64,000 nucleotides of DNA from Thiocapsa roseopersicina (GTDB taxonomy: Bacteria > Pseudomonadota > Gammaproteobacteria > Chromatiales > Chromatiaceae): NCBI RefSeq assembly GCF_900106925.1, contig NZ_FNNZ01000008.1, positions 124,001-188,000 of the forward strand. Direction: 5' to 3'. Each line of letters begins with the position of its first letter. Position 1 is the stretch's first letter. A model generated the notes under the pieces. That model made no database searches, was not told the origin of the DNA, and saw only the letters and a program-made list of their open reading frames with translations. Of the stretch, positions 46,086 through 55,153 are shown piece by piece. The translations under genes and the position numbers were made by a program.

Positions 46086-46439
46086 CTAAACAAGGACCTG
46101 TCGCGTCTGTTCGAGATAGCGATGTATGGCCTGCTCGGTGCGGGTATCGATCATGGCCTCGGGACGCTTGCCGCGCGGACACGGCAGGCTCGGCGTGGTC
46201 CCGAACAGCCGGCAGATCAGCGGGCGCTCCGCATAGACCCGGCAACCCTCGGGACCGAGATGCGGGCAGCTCCACGCGGCAAGCGCCGCAGCATGCTCCG
46301 CGTCGGTTCTGATCGGGAGCCTGGCCATCTCCTCGCTCGAGGCGGTGACCGGACCGCAACAGTCATGGCATCCGGGCTCGCATGCGAAGGTCGGGATCTT
46401 CCGGCGGAGCACCTCGATCATGCGGTCGTTGCGGCTCAT
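46086..46439 (-). CDS. YkgJ-family cysteine cluster protein
   Basis: A 117-residue protein with the CxxxCxxCC cluster (CEPGCHDCC near residue 19-27) and later cysteines in SCPHLGPEGCRVY, RPLICRLFG and LPCPRG, the layout of the UPF0153/YkgJ family that probably binds zinc or an Fe-S cluster. ATG 46439 follows GAGGAGG. Function unknown. Confidence 0.8.
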   Translation of the reverse strand: MSRNDRMIEVLRRKIPTFACEPGCHDCCGPVTASSEEMARLPIRTDAEHAAALAAWSCPHLGPEGCRVYAERPLICRLFGTTPSLPCPRGKRPEAMIDTRTEQAIHRYLEQTRQVLV

Positions 46440-46663
46440 CGTCCATCGCCTCCTCGCGCAGCTGTCGTTCGACTCTCGGATCTTCATCATCACCGAAATG
46501 TGATTAACATCTGAAAACCATTAGATCATGCCTTGGCGGGGTCCGGTGCCATTGTTGTCCGAGGAGTCGCAACGGACCGCGTCGCGGTGCCGGAACACCG
46601 ACGAGACCTGCACAGACAGACACCGCCCCCATTGGGACAAGCAATCCAACGAGATACCACGCC

Positions 46664-47566
46664 GTGCAGCAGCAACCGACGCTTTTGGAGTTACCGGGTG
46701 AGGAGTTGGGTGAGCACGGCCGTCTGCGCGTTCTCGAATCAGCAACCTGCGACCCGGAGCGGCTCTACGAGCGCATCTTGAGCGGGCGCTACGGCAAGCC
46801 GTTCATCGTCGAAGACGGCCGGACCCGGCGGCTCTTCTTCAGTCTGCGTTTCGTGCAGAGCTCCATGCGCATCGCGGATCCGTTCGCGCTGGATTTCGCC
46901 TACACGCGCAAGATGATGGCCTTCCTATTGTTCGTGCCCGAGCCCGAGCATGTCGTGATGGTCGGCCTCGGCGGCGGCTCCATGGCCAAGTTCTGTCACC
47001 GCCATCTGCCGCGCACGCGCCTGAACGTAATCGAGGTCAACGCCGATGTCATCGCCCTGAGTGCCGAGTTCGGCGTCCCTCGCGACGAGCGCCTGATCAT
47101 CGTGCGTGCCGATGCCGCCGACTATCTTCCCACCGACGAGAGCGACACCGACGTCCTGCTGCTGGACGGCTTCGACGCCGACGGTATCTCGCCCGCGTTC
47201 CTCAGTCGCGATTTCTACGCAGCGGCCTGCTGTCGGCTCCGGCCCGGCGGCGTGCTGGTCGCCAATTTCTGCGGATCCCCCGACGGATGGCATCCGCATT
47301 TCATGCTCCTCGACGAGGTCTTCGAGGGCCGAGTCCACCTCGGGCGGGTCACCAACGACGACAATTACATCGCCTTCGCGTTCGCCGATGCCGGATTCCC
47401 CATCGACTGGGCGTATCTGGATGAACGGGCAATCACGCTGAATCACCTGTTTCCGCTCGATTTTCGCATCCTCGTGGAGCGACTCCGCGACGGAGCCGAT
47501 CTGCGTCGACAGATTCGGAGGCGACCGCAAAGGGCGTCTAGGTCGCGAGATCCGAGACGCGGTTGA
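46664..47566 (+). CDS. Spermidine-synthase-like methyltransferase-fold protein
   Basis: A 300-residue Rossmann-fold protein of the SpeE-like group: VVMVGLGGGSMAKFCH (SAM-binding loop, about 97-112), NVIEVNADVIALS and DVLLLDGFDADG. The aminopropyl-acceptor gate residues of true spermidine synthase are not clear, and no speD is nearby, so polyamine synthesis is uncertain. Start GTG 46664. The tail is arginine-rich. Confidence 0.8.
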   Translation: MQQQPTLLELPGEELGEHGRLRVLESATCDPERLYERILSGRYGKPFIVEDGRTRRLFFSLRFVQSSMRIADPFALDFAYTRKMMAFLLFVPEPEHVVMVGLGGGSMAKFCHRHLPRTRLNVIEVNADVIALSAEFGVPRDERLIIVRADAADYLPTDESDTDVLLLDGFDADGISPAFLSRDFYAAACCRLRPGGVLVANFCGSPDGWHPHFMLLDEVFEGRVHLGRVTNDDNYIAFAFADAGFPIDWAYLDERAITLNHLFPLDFRILVERLRDGADLRRQIRRRPQRASRSRDPRRG

Positions 47567-47753
47567 AGGACAGTATCGATACGCAGGGTCTCTATCGTCA
47601 GGGAACGACCGCATGCGCGGGCCCGGATTGGCGAGCCCGGAGGGAACCCCCGAGGTTCCGACGTATCAAATCCGAGCGCGTTGCTGCGATAATGGCGTCG
47701 GATGTCCGCTTCCGGACGCCTCCCTTCTCATCGATCGACACGAGGACGAGACC

Positions 47754-48074
47754 ATGACCAAGAAAACCATCACGCCTGCCGCCGCCCTGGTCGGTGCTGC
47801 CCTCGTCGGCAGCCTCGGCGCCTTCGGCGTTGCCCAAGCCGCAGACAACCCCTTCGCCGCTCAGCCGCTCGACGCTGGCTACATGCAGCTCGCCGGTGCC
47901 GACACCGAAGGCAAGTGCGGCGAAGGCAAATGCGGCGGGGCCAAGGACAAGGATGCGGAAGGCAAATGCGGCGAGGGCAAATGCGGCGCCGAAAAGGGCA
48001 CCGAAGGTAAGTGCGGCGAAGGCAAGTGCGGCGCCGACAAGGGCAAAGACGGTACATCCGGCAGCGCCACCTGA
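47754..48074 (+). CDS. HvfA-like precursor peptide with six EGKCG motifs
   Basis: A 106-residue exported peptide: signal peptide (1-29, ending GVAQA), a short spacer, then six EGKCG motifs as three tandem pairs with Cys55/60, 72/77 and 87/92. EGKCG repeats are the modification sites of HvfA-type precursors. In those systems the multinuclear iron enzyme HvfB (DUF692) and partner HvfC convert the cysteines to thiooxazoles that bind copper. No DUF692 or DUF2063 gene is in this window, so the precursor is an orphan here. Start ATG 47754 follows GAGGACGAG. Probably acts in periplasmic copper handling. Confidence 0.85.
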   Translation: MTKKTITPAAALVGAALVGSLGAFGVAQAADNPFAAQPLDAGYMQLAGADTEGKCGEGKCGGAKDKDAEGKCGEGKCGAEKGTEGKCGEGKCGADKGKDGTSGSAT

Positions 48075-48310
48075 AGCGATCTCGGCAACAGCCATGAACC
48101 TTGCTCCCTAACCCCGTTCGTGGCTCCCGTCTCGGCCGGCGGCGCTGCTTTGCGGGCGCCCCGGCCAAGCGGCCTCCGCCGGAGGTCTATTTCTGCTGCC
48201 ACGCATCATCAGCGGCTTCGGACGCGTCGCCGACGGCAAGCCTGTCCCGGCGCATCTGCTCGCGCTGCACGCGGTTCGAACCGAGCCGATCTACCGCACG
48301 CCTCGAGGTA

Positions 48311-49354
48311 TCAGGACAGCGACGCAAGGCGGGCCCAAAAACGTGTAAGACGGCGCTTCACGGGGCTCGGCCTCTGCGGGGAGGTGTAGACATCGCGCGA
48401 ATCGAGCGCGCCGGAGAGCGGCTCTCCGCGGCGATACTGATCGATCAAGGTGCCGATCAGCTCGAGCGACACCCGATCGCGGTCGGGACCCAGGGGCGTC
48501 GCATGCGGCGTGATGAGTGTCCGAGGGGCACTCCAGAGAGGGCTCGTCGGCGGCAAGGGCTCCATCGTCGCGACATCGAGTCCCGCACCGCCGAGGTGTC
48601 CGCGCTCGAGTGCGGCCAGCAATGCCTGCTCGTCGACCAAGGCACCTCGAGCGACATTGATCAGGTAGGCACCCCGAGGCAAGGCAGCCAATTCGTCCAC
48701 ACCGATCAACCCCCGGCTTGTGTCGTTGAGGGATGCCGCGAGGACGAGCACCTGCGCGCGCTCCAAAAGGGGTCTCAGTCGGTCGCCCGCATCCGCGGCG
48801 TAGACCTCATCGAATCCGGCAGGTACAGGCGCGACCCGACGACGATACCCGACCACCGTCATCCCCATCACCCGGCAATAACGGGCCATTTGGCTCCCGG
48901 AATGCCCGCAACCGACGATCACGAGTGTGCGCCCCTGAAGACTTCGTCGATTCTCGAGCCCCGGCAATCCCCAGACACGACGACGTTGCGCTCGCCACAG
49001 CCGGGGCGCCTCGTGCGAGAGTGCGAGCATGAAATAAAGCGCGTGCTCCGCGACCGCCGAGGCCGAACGACCGGCCGAGGTCGTTACGATGAATCGCCCG
49101 TCGAGCAGCTCGGGCGGAGCAAAGCCGTCGATGCCGGCATGGTCGCAGTGGACCCAGCGCAAACAGGGTGCCTCCAAAACGTGGCGGTCCGGATTGCCGT
49201 TCAGAATCGCGACGTCCGCCTCTCGGAGTGCCTCCCGTGCGGCATGGCTGCCGGGCTCGGCGAGCGTGACCCGCTCAGCCCCGAGTTGCTGGACCAGCAC
49301 GAGACGCAGGGACTCGCGCCAACGGACGGTCACGAGGGCATGACGAATCTTCAT
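48311..49354 (-). CDS. D-isomer-specific 2-hydroxyacid dehydrogenase
   Basis: A 347-residue NAD(P)-dependent oxidoreductase. The nucleotide-binding loop is VIVGCGHSGSQMARYCR (about 148-164), with RGALVDEQALLAALERG and a catalytic-histidine segment ITPHATPLG. GSH-type substrate-binding residues sit in DHAGIDGFAPPE. Its ATG overlaps the stop of the 189-residue unknown gene (TGATG). Part of the minus-strand sugar-related cluster. Substrate unknown. Confidence 0.85.
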   Translation of the reverse strand: MKIRHALVTVRWRESLRLVLVQQLGAERVTLAEPGSHAAREALREADVAILNGNPDRHVLEAPCLRWVHCDHAGIDGFAPPELLDGRFIVTTSAGRSASAVAEHALYFMLALSHEAPRLWRAQRRRVWGLPGLENRRSLQGRTLVIVGCGHSGSQMARYCRVMGMTVVGYRRRVAPVPAGFDEVYAADAGDRLRPLLERAQVLVLAASLNDTSRGLIGVDELAALPRGAYLINVARGALVDEQALLAALERGHLGGAGLDVATMEPLPPTSPLWSAPRTLITPHATPLGPDRDRVSLELIGTLIDQYRRGEPLSGALDSRDVYTSPQRPSPVKRRLTRFWARLASLS

Positions 49355-49923
49355 CAACTTTGCTTGGATCGATGCAGATCGAGGATGCGCTTATGCAGCC
49401 AGGAGGCCGCCTCTTGAAGGACGGCTTGATCGGGCAGGCTTCGTTTGGCTCTGGGATCGGGATGGTTGGCAAAGCACCAAGCCAGATTGTGCTTGATCTG
49501 ATAGGCGGCAAACTCGGCGCGCGTCTCGATCGGTGTCTCCGGGAGGTAAATACGCTCCCCGCCCGAACGCCAAAGTTTCGACTGTGCAAATCCGTAATGA
49601 ACATGCGGATTGGCATCGTGCAGGTCCATCCGCAGAAGCTCCTGGCCTTTCCAATACAGTGATGCCGACGGTCCGAGAACGCTTGGTCGATCGAGCCAAT
49701 AGACGGTAAGCTCGACGTCGGGTCCCATCGGGAAGGCTCGCAGCTCCGTCACGGCAACCCGCTCCGGTGCCGCAGACGCCAAGCCTTCGATGACGGCCGA
49801 ATCCATACGACGCAGGATCGCGCGCACCTTGCGTTTGGTCTTATCGGTTAGACGCGCAGAGATCCGGCGGGCGACCCGAAGAACGGAAGCGAACGCGGCG
49901 GTAACCGAACGTGAATGTTTCAT
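49354..49923 (-). CDS. Hypothetical protein of the sugar cluster
   Basis: A 189-residue protein with a basic N-terminal helix region and a mixed alpha/beta body (ELTVYWLDRPSVLGPSASLY, MDLHDANPHVHYGF). It has no signal peptide or membrane segment. I do not recognise the family. It is translationally coupled to the dehydrogenase and divergent (46 bp) from the sugar epimerase-like gene, so it likely belongs to the same pathway. Confidence 0.65.
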   Translation of the reverse strand: MKHSRSVTAAFASVLRVARRISARLTDKTKRKVRAILRRMDSAVIEGLASAAPERVAVTELRAFPMGPDVELTVYWLDRPSVLGPSASLYWKGQELLRMDLHDANPHVHYGFAQSKLWRSGGERIYLPETPIETRAEFAAYQIKHNLAWCFANHPDPRAKRSLPDQAVLQEAASWLHKRILDLHRSKQS

Positions 49924-49969
49924 GTGTTTTCCATCCCTCCCGAATCACTAAAAACAGAGCCAACGACGC

Positions 49970-50533
49970 ATGACGAATCCCTTATCAAGATTGATTGCCG
50001 GGCGTCCGCTTGAGGGGGCCGAGCTACACCGAATCGCAGCCCAGAAGGATCGACGCGGATCATTTGCCGAGATTTTCCAAGAACATTGGGGGAGCTGTAT
50101 CGCTCCCGTGCAATGGAGCTTCGTGCGGTCCGAGCCCGAAGTCCTTCGCGGGATGCATTTACACCTCCGTCACGACGAGTATTTCTGCTGTCTTGAAGGC
50201 AAGGTCTTCCTCGGCCTACGTGATCTTCGAGGCACCTCCCCGACTCGCGATCAATGGTCGCTCTACGAGCTGCACGGCGAGGATCCGGCTGCACTCACGT
50301 TCCCGCGCGGGATCCTGCACGGCTGGTATTTCCCCGAACGCTCGCTGCATATTCAGGCCGTCTCCGAGGCTTACTGCGACTACGGCGGCGACGATAATTG
50401 GGGGTGCCATTGGGCCGATCCGGAATTGCAGATCCCATGGCCGCAAACGCATGCGATCCTGAGTGACTCGGCTGCGAATTTCCCGACCCTGCAAGGCCTC
50501 CGGGCCTGTCTCAGCGACGCAACCGACGCCTGA
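49970..50533 (+). CDS. RmlC-like sugar 3,5-epimerase / cupin
   Basis: A 187-residue cupin resembling dTDP-4-dehydrorhamnose 3,5-epimerase: DRRGSFAEIFQEHWG, the catalytic-site histidine in LRGMHLHLRHDEYFCCLEGK, FPRGILHGWYF and DYGGDDNWGCHWADPEL. Several RmlC landmarks are shifted, so the exact sugar nucleotide is open. It is plus-strand among minus-strand cluster genes, and its 3' end overlaps the convergent glycosyltransferase gene by 23 bp. Confidence 0.8.
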   Translation: MTNPLSRLIAGRPLEGAELHRIAAQKDRRGSFAEIFQEHWGSCIAPVQWSFVRSEPEVLRGMHLHLRHDEYFCCLEGKVFLGLRDLRGTSPTRDQWSLYELHGEDPAALTFPRGILHGWYFPERSLHIQAVSEAYCDYGGDDNWGCHWADPELQIPWPQTHAILSDSAANFPTLQGLRACLSDATDA

Positions 50534-51374
50534 TCCAGCGCCGGAGTGCAACGGCGGGAGGATGCCCGTCGATGAGCAGCCCGTGCCCGAGACGCTCGTG
50601 CAGCGCGAGCCGATCCGTCAGCACCTCGCCGAGCGCGGCATAAAGCTTCTCGGCGAGTGCAGGCGGGTCGTCGATCAGGTCCGACCAGACCTTCAGCTCG
50701 TCGGCGCGCTGCTGCGTCGGCCAACCGGGGTGATGCCCGCGCTTGAAGTAGACGATCGAGGGCTTCGCGACACCGATGCCTCTGCACTTGGGCTGGGACA
50801 GCATTTGATGCTGCATGTAATGGTCGGTAAACCAGTCGACCGGCGTCGTGCGCCACCCGAACGGGAGTTGCCGATAGAAGTCGAGACGATGCGCCATCGT
50901 CGACAACATGACTCCCATACGGCCATGGCGCACAAGCCGCGCACGTTGCACCGGATGCCCGCTGTCGAGCTTGAGCTCGGGGACAACCCGACCGTCCTCT
51001 TTGATGTCGAGATAGGCGCAGTTGGCGAAGTCGTGCCGGGTAAGGGCTTGATGCATCTGCTCGACATGATGCGGGAGCATGAGATCCCGGTCGCAGAGAT
51101 AACACACGATCTCCCCGTCGGCATGATTGTTCAGGATCTCATGGCGGTAGGTCTCGCCGCGTCGGGTACCCTTGGGAAAATCGAAGACACGAACCCTCGC
51201 GTCCTGTTGCGCGAGCGCTTGTGCGGCTGCTCGGGTGCCTGCTTCGGCGCCGTCGCAGACGATGAAGACCTCGAGATCCGACAGGGTCTGACGCAGGACG
51301 CTGCCGACCGAGTATTGAAGCAACGGACCTCGATCGATACTGGTCGGTACGATGACGGTCGCCCGGCAGCTCAT
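50511..51374 (-). CDS. Family 2 glycosyltransferase
   Basis: A 287-residue GT-A fold glycosyltransferase: ATVIVPTSIDRGPLLQYSVG at the N-terminus, VFIVCDGAEAGT, and the metal-binding region CYLCDRDLMLPHHV in place of the usual DxD. The stop overlaps the convergent epimerase-like gene by 23 bp, and the ATG overlaps the oxidoreductase stop by four bases. Sugar donor and acceptor unknown; neighbours suggest surface polysaccharide or glycan modification. Confidence 0.8.
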   Translation of the reverse strand: MSCRATVIVPTSIDRGPLLQYSVGSVLRQTLSDLEVFIVCDGAEAGTRAAAQALAQQDARVRVFDFPKGTRRGETYRHEILNNHADGEIVCYLCDRDLMLPHHVEQMHQALTRHDFANCAYLDIKEDGRVVPELKLDSGHPVQRARLVRHGRMGVMLSTMAHRLDFYRQLPFGWRTTPVDWFTDHYMQHQMLSQPKCRGIGVAKPSIVYFKRGHHPGWPTQQRADELKVWSDLIDDPPALAEKLYAALGEVLTDRLALHERLGHGLLIDGHPPAVALRRWIRRRLRR

Positions 51375-52306
51375 GACGCGCCTCCGCTGTTGGCCATGTG
51401 TTGAAGACGCATCAGGGTCTCGACAACGGCGAGACCCTCGGCGGCGTCGGTCGGCGGCGCCGGGCCGCCGCCGAGATAGTCGATGAAGCAGCCCAGCTCG
51501 AGACCCAATGCCGACTGGCGTGAGACCGGGCGTTGCTCGGTCCTCGAATCGAACGGGATACGCGTGTCGCCCTCCCGCGTGATCTCGATGAAGCCCGCGT
51601 CGGGATCCGTCATCACGGCGACGCCGCCGTCGCAATGTAGCCGCACTTCGCGACGCTTGTCGCGATAGCGGTTCGACACCTCCAGTGCCAACCAGGGCGA
51701 CTCGCCGCAGACTCCGATGAGGCCGCAGATGCGCGAGCCTTGCCGTTCGGCGAGCACGAAGCGCGGTTCCGGAATGAACCCCAAGACGGCAAGGGCGATG
51801 CTGATGTCATGCGGCGCGAGATTCCAGAGGCTGTCGACGTCCGTCCGAGGACTTGTCCAGTTGGTGCGCACCGTCCGCACGCCCGCAACCGAGCCGAGCT
51901 CGCCGCTTCGCGCAATCTCGGCAAGCGCACGGATGCCCGGATGATAGCGCCAGATATGCATCACGAAGACGCGCGTCCCGCCCTCGCGAACGATGAGCCG
52001 AGCCTCGTCGGCATCCGCCGTGAGCGGCTTCTCGACGAAGAGCGGGCATGAGAATTGGTCGAGGAGCCGGAGAACGAGCTGACAATGATTCGTCGCCGGG
52101 GTCGCGACGATGATGCCGTCGACTGCAGGCAAAGCGGCGATCTCGTCCGAGGCACTGCGTGCGCCCGCCGCGATTGCCGCTTTGCGGCGTGGCTCGGAGG
52201 TTTCGACGACGTCGGGTCGAACCCCCAGCGTGAGAAGTGTCTGCAGAATCTTCTCGCCCCAAATGCCGTATCCGATCAGGCCGAGTCGTATCGGATCGTT
52301 TTTCAT
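51371..52306 (-). CDS. Gfo/Idh/MocA-family oxidoreductase
   Basis: A 311-residue NAD(P)-dependent sugar dehydrogenase. The nucleotide-binding motif is GLIGYGIWGEKILQTL at the N-terminus, with PLFVEKPLTADADEA (catalytic lysine in EKP) near residue 100 and HDISIALAVLGF near 175. ATG 52306 (MKNDPIRLGLIG) follows GGTAGAG. First gene of the minus-strand cluster, coupled to the glycosyltransferase. Likely makes a modified sugar nucleotide. Confidence 0.85.
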   Translation of the reverse strand: MKNDPIRLGLIGYGIWGEKILQTLLTLGVRPDVVETSEPRRKAAIAAGARSASDEIAALPAVDGIIVATPATNHCQLVLRLLDQFSCPLFVEKPLTADADEARLIVREGGTRVFVMHIWRYHPGIRALAEIARSGELGSVAGVRTVRTNWTSPRTDVDSLWNLAPHDISIALAVLGFIPEPRFVLAERQGSRICGLIGVCGESPWLALEVSNRYRDKRREVRLHCDGGVAVMTDPDAGFIEITREGDTRIPFDSRTEQRPVSRQSALGLELGCFIDYLGGGPAPPTDAAEGLAVVETLMRLQHMANSGGAS

Positions 52307-52585
52307 CGGCTCTACCGACCCTCGCATCAAAAATCCACGGAACCCTTGTCGCGTCAAGCCGAAACGCGCTGCCGTCGCAGACTTGAGAGCATAACCCAAT
52401 CGACGGCCGCGTCGAGGTGCGGGACCGAGGCGGGCGCATCGCGCTCCCCTACACGCCTCTGCGAACGATCGCACGTCGCTCGTTACAGCCTCGCTCCGAC
52501 CGAGTAGTATCTGCCACCCCGCAAGCTACCGCGGAAGAACCCATCCGCAACAGGCTCGCGCTTCGTTCCGGCCCCGTCGGTAAGC

Positions 52586-53059
52586 ATGCCCAATCACCCA
52601 TTCAACCGGAACCCCGCCCTCATGGCCTCGAATTACGAAGACTTCTTCACCCTCGGTCGCTTCGGTGTTGTCGGACACACCACAGCCAAACCCTTTCCGC
52701 TTATCAGTTACCGGCGGTTAAAGGCGATGGGGAAAACCGTCTATCCGATCGACCCCAGCACCATGCTGGTCGACCGTGATCCCGCGTATCCCACACTCGC
52801 GTCCTTACCCCAAGCCATCGATGGCCTCATCATCGAGGTGCCGAAGGCCGAGACCGCGGGCTGGGTTGCCGCGGCCGCGGATGCAGGGATCGGTCATGTC
52901 TGGATCCACATGGCCCACGAGACCCCGGAGGCGGTGGCACTCGCTGCGGAGAAAGGCATCAACCTGCGCACCGGGACCTGCGCCGTCATGTATCTAAACC
53001 CGGGCATGTCCTACCACGGGATCCATAAGCTCATCATGAAGCTGACCGGGAAGTATTGA
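52586..53059 (+). CDS. CoA-binding domain protein
   Basis: A 157-residue protein with a single CoA_binding Rossmann domain: FGVVGHTTAKPFPLISYRRL, a DGLIIEVPKA strand and VWIHMAHETPEAV near 105-118. This is the small stand-alone (YccU-like) form, but the glycine pattern is looser than usual. Start ATG 52586 follows GGTAAG; ATG 52622 is an alternative. Function unknown, cytoplasmic. Confidence 0.75.
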   Translation: MPNHPFNRNPALMASNYEDFFTLGRFGVVGHTTAKPFPLISYRRLKAMGKTVYPIDPSTMLVDRDPAYPTLASLPQAIDGLIIEVPKAETAGWVAAAADAGIGHVWIHMAHETPEAVALAAEKGINLRTGTCAVMYLNPGMSYHGIHKLIMKLTGKY

Positions 53060-53227
53060 CGCGCGAGCTGCGATCGCCCCGAGATTGACATGCGTGCCGT
53101 CGGCGACCTGTCCTTCGCCGATGGAGGCATCACGGTCAGCCTCGGCAGGCGGATGTGGCCGAGGATCGATCCGATCAGCGAGAGCCATCGCCGTCGATCC
53201 ATCAAACCCCTTCTTATTCTTTAAGCA

Positions 53228-54106
53228 TTATTTCGAACCGGTCGCGGCGGTCTTCGCGGGTTTCGACACCAGCTGCGACAACAACAGCCCATCCTGCCGG
53301 CTGAGTTGGTGATCGCCGGCCACCACCTGGATGCCGGCCCGGCCACTCAGCGCCGGCACCCGGCGAAGGTCCTGACTGGGGGCCGGAACGACCTGATCGC
53401 CCGGCATCCCGATCGCGGCCCCACGGACCACTCCGACATAAGCGATCTCGGGGTGCGGGCGAGCGTTCAGCCAGTACAGCAGGTTGCCGGGCACAGGTGG
53501 CGATAGGTCCGCGAGGACGCCGCGCGAAGACCGTACGGTGCGATACACGTCGTCTCCCACCTTGCGCTCGACGAACCAGCGTTTGATGCCGCCGAACAGT
53601 CCACTGTCGTCGGTCGCTTCCAGCGCCTGCCAAGCGCGCTCGGTGCCCAGATGGGGGGCGGCGATGGTGATCAGCCGGGTGACCGTGCCCGCGCCGTAGT
53701 TCACCAGCGCGAGCCGGGCCACGACGCCGCCGGCCGAATGCCCGACGAGGTCGACCGTATCCGTCGGGTGCCGTTGCGCGATGGCGCCCAGCATCCCGCC
53801 GAGAACGCGCGCCTGCTCCATCAGCGGGGCGGTGGAGGGCAGGTCGACCGTGTAGATTGCGAACTCCCCCGCCGGTGGCCCGACCGGCTCCAGACGCACC
53901 CCGGACGGGGTGGACCGCCAGTTGCCGGCGACTCTCCAGCCCGCCTGCTCCAACACCGGCAAGACTCCGCTCTGCTGCCAGGCCGAAGAACCTCCGAGGT
54001 ACCCGTGCACCGGCACCAGAATTCGACCTGCGCCGGCGGTACCGGCATACGCCAGCCCGAGTGCGCAACACAGGGCCAGCCACCACTTACCACGCCAACG
54101 CTTCAT
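53228..54106 (-). CDS. Exported alpha/beta-hydrolase (lipase/esterase-like)
   Basis: A 292-residue exported hydrolase: signal peptide about 1-27 (ending GTAGA), oxyanion region VPVHGYLGGSSAW, nucleophile elbow GHSAGG (Ser near 116) and a HLGTE loop. It resembles bacterial triacylglycerol lipases and PGAP1-like proteins. ATG 54106 follows GGAGGACGAGG and overlaps the stop of the RAYT gene (ATGA), an unusual coupling that suggests the RAYT gene was inserted upstream of it. Confidence 0.78.
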   Translation of the reverse strand: MKRWRGKWWLALCCALGLAYAGTAGAGRILVPVHGYLGGSSAWQQSGVLPVLEQAGWRVAGNWRSTPSGVRLEPVGPPAGEFAIYTVDLPSTAPLMEQARVLGGMLGAIAQRHPTDTVDLVGHSAGGVVARLALVNYGAGTVTRLITIAAPHLGTERAWQALEATDDSGLFGGIKRWFVERKVGDDVYRTVRSSRGVLADLSPPVPGNLLYWLNARPHPEIAYVGVVRGAAIGMPGDQVVPAPSQDLRRVPALSGRAGIQVVAGDHQLSRQDGLLLSQLVSKPAKTAATGSK

Positions 54107-54906
54107 ACCTCGTCCTCCGGGTTGATCAGGCAGTCGACACCCGCGATCTCGATTCTGACCCGGTTGCCGGCCGCCGGGAACACCGGCGGTCGACCCGCCC
54201 GCAAATGCCGAAGAGAGGGCCGAGTCGTCAGGTCTTGCCAACGTCGGCGTACTCGAACCGGCGCACGGCTCGACTGACGGTCGAGTAGTGCACGCCGAAG
54301 TGCTCCGTCGGTGCCGAGGAAGACTTGGCACCTCAGTGCGTCCCAGACGCTCGACCGCCCGACCCCGTCGGCGACGAACGCCGCATAGGCGGCACGAGCC
54401 GCCACACGCCCATGCCCAAATTGCCCGAGCACCCAGTCGGTCTCCAACCAAGGTGGTGCCGGCACCCGACCCAACATAACCGGGTAGCTGCTCCAGGCCC
54501 AATCGCCGGCATCCGCCACCATGCCGGCACGCACCGGATTGAGCACGACATACCGCGTCAGCTCAAGCAGATACGCATCGCGCTCGACGAGAATGCCCTT
54601 GAAGCGGCCCTGCAACAGGTGTCCGACCAGGCCATGACGACGATTGACCCGCTGGGTGAAGACGCCGTTGAGCTGCCGCATCCCCTTCGACAGATTCCCC
54701 TCCGGGGTCTCCACCACGACGTGATAGTGATTGGTCATTTGGCAGTAGGCATGACAGCGCCAATGAAAGCGCGCGCAGACCTCTGTGAACAACGCGAGCC
54801 AGGCCGACCGGTCCGCATCGTCGCGGTAGATCGCCTCGCGGCGATCACCGTGCGAGGTGACGTGATACAAACCGCCGGCGAGCTCGATTCGAAGTGGTCT
54901 GGCCAT
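54103..54906 (-). CDS. REP-associated tyrosine transposase (RAYT, Y1 HUH family)
   Basis: A 267-residue single-strand transposase of the IS200-like Y1 superfamily. It begins MARPLRIELAGGLYHVTSHG, has the HUH metal site in TNHYHVVVETPEGNL and the catalytic tyrosine region TRYVVLNPVRAGMV. RAYTs are domesticated and linked to dispersed REP palindromes. Start is ATG 54906, the family start, though a longer frame reaches 54954. The C-terminus (HLRAGRPPVF to INPEDEV) is coupled to the lipase gene. No flanking inverted repeats were seen. Confidence 0.87.
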   Translation of the reverse strand: MARPLRIELAGGLYHVTSHGDRREAIYRDDADRSAWLALFTEVCARFHWRCHAYCQMTNHYHVVVETPEGNLSKGMRQLNGVFTQRVNRRHGLVGHLLQGRFKGILVERDAYLLELTRYVVLNPVRAGMVADAGDWAWSSYPVMLGRVPAPPWLETDWVLGQFGHGRVAARAAYAAFVADGVGRSSVWDALRCQVFLGTDGALRRALLDRQSSRAPVRVRRRWQDLTTRPSLRHLRAGRPPVFPAAGNRVRIEIAGVDCLINPEDEV

Positions 54907-55153
54907 GGAGTTGGCATAGGCCAAAAATGCGGGATTACAAGACCTGATAAGCATCTAGCCGACCCCTCCCCTTTACGCCCCCCGTCTCCTTTCCTTGCAA
55001 TATCCCAGTAAAGAACTACGATTTTCTCATCACGCTGATCGTGGAAGAACCATCGGCCGATTCACACGATTGCAGCAACAACGGGGTCAAGTATGAGCGG
55101 TTTTCACGAATGCAGCCTGTAAGGCGGACTTATCAGGCGAGTGCGGAGGAAAC

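Noticed and set aside
46664-47566. Naming the gene speE.
   Set aside because: Only the SAM-binding fold is clear, and no S-adenosylmethionine decarboxylase gene is nearby; kept as spermidine-synthase-like.
53011-53205. Small minus-strand frames between the CoA-binding and lipase genes, with GEGQVADGTHVNLG reminiscent of a formaldehyde-activating-enzyme-like or degraded fragment.
   Set aside because: The similarity is too short and irregular to call even a pseudogene.
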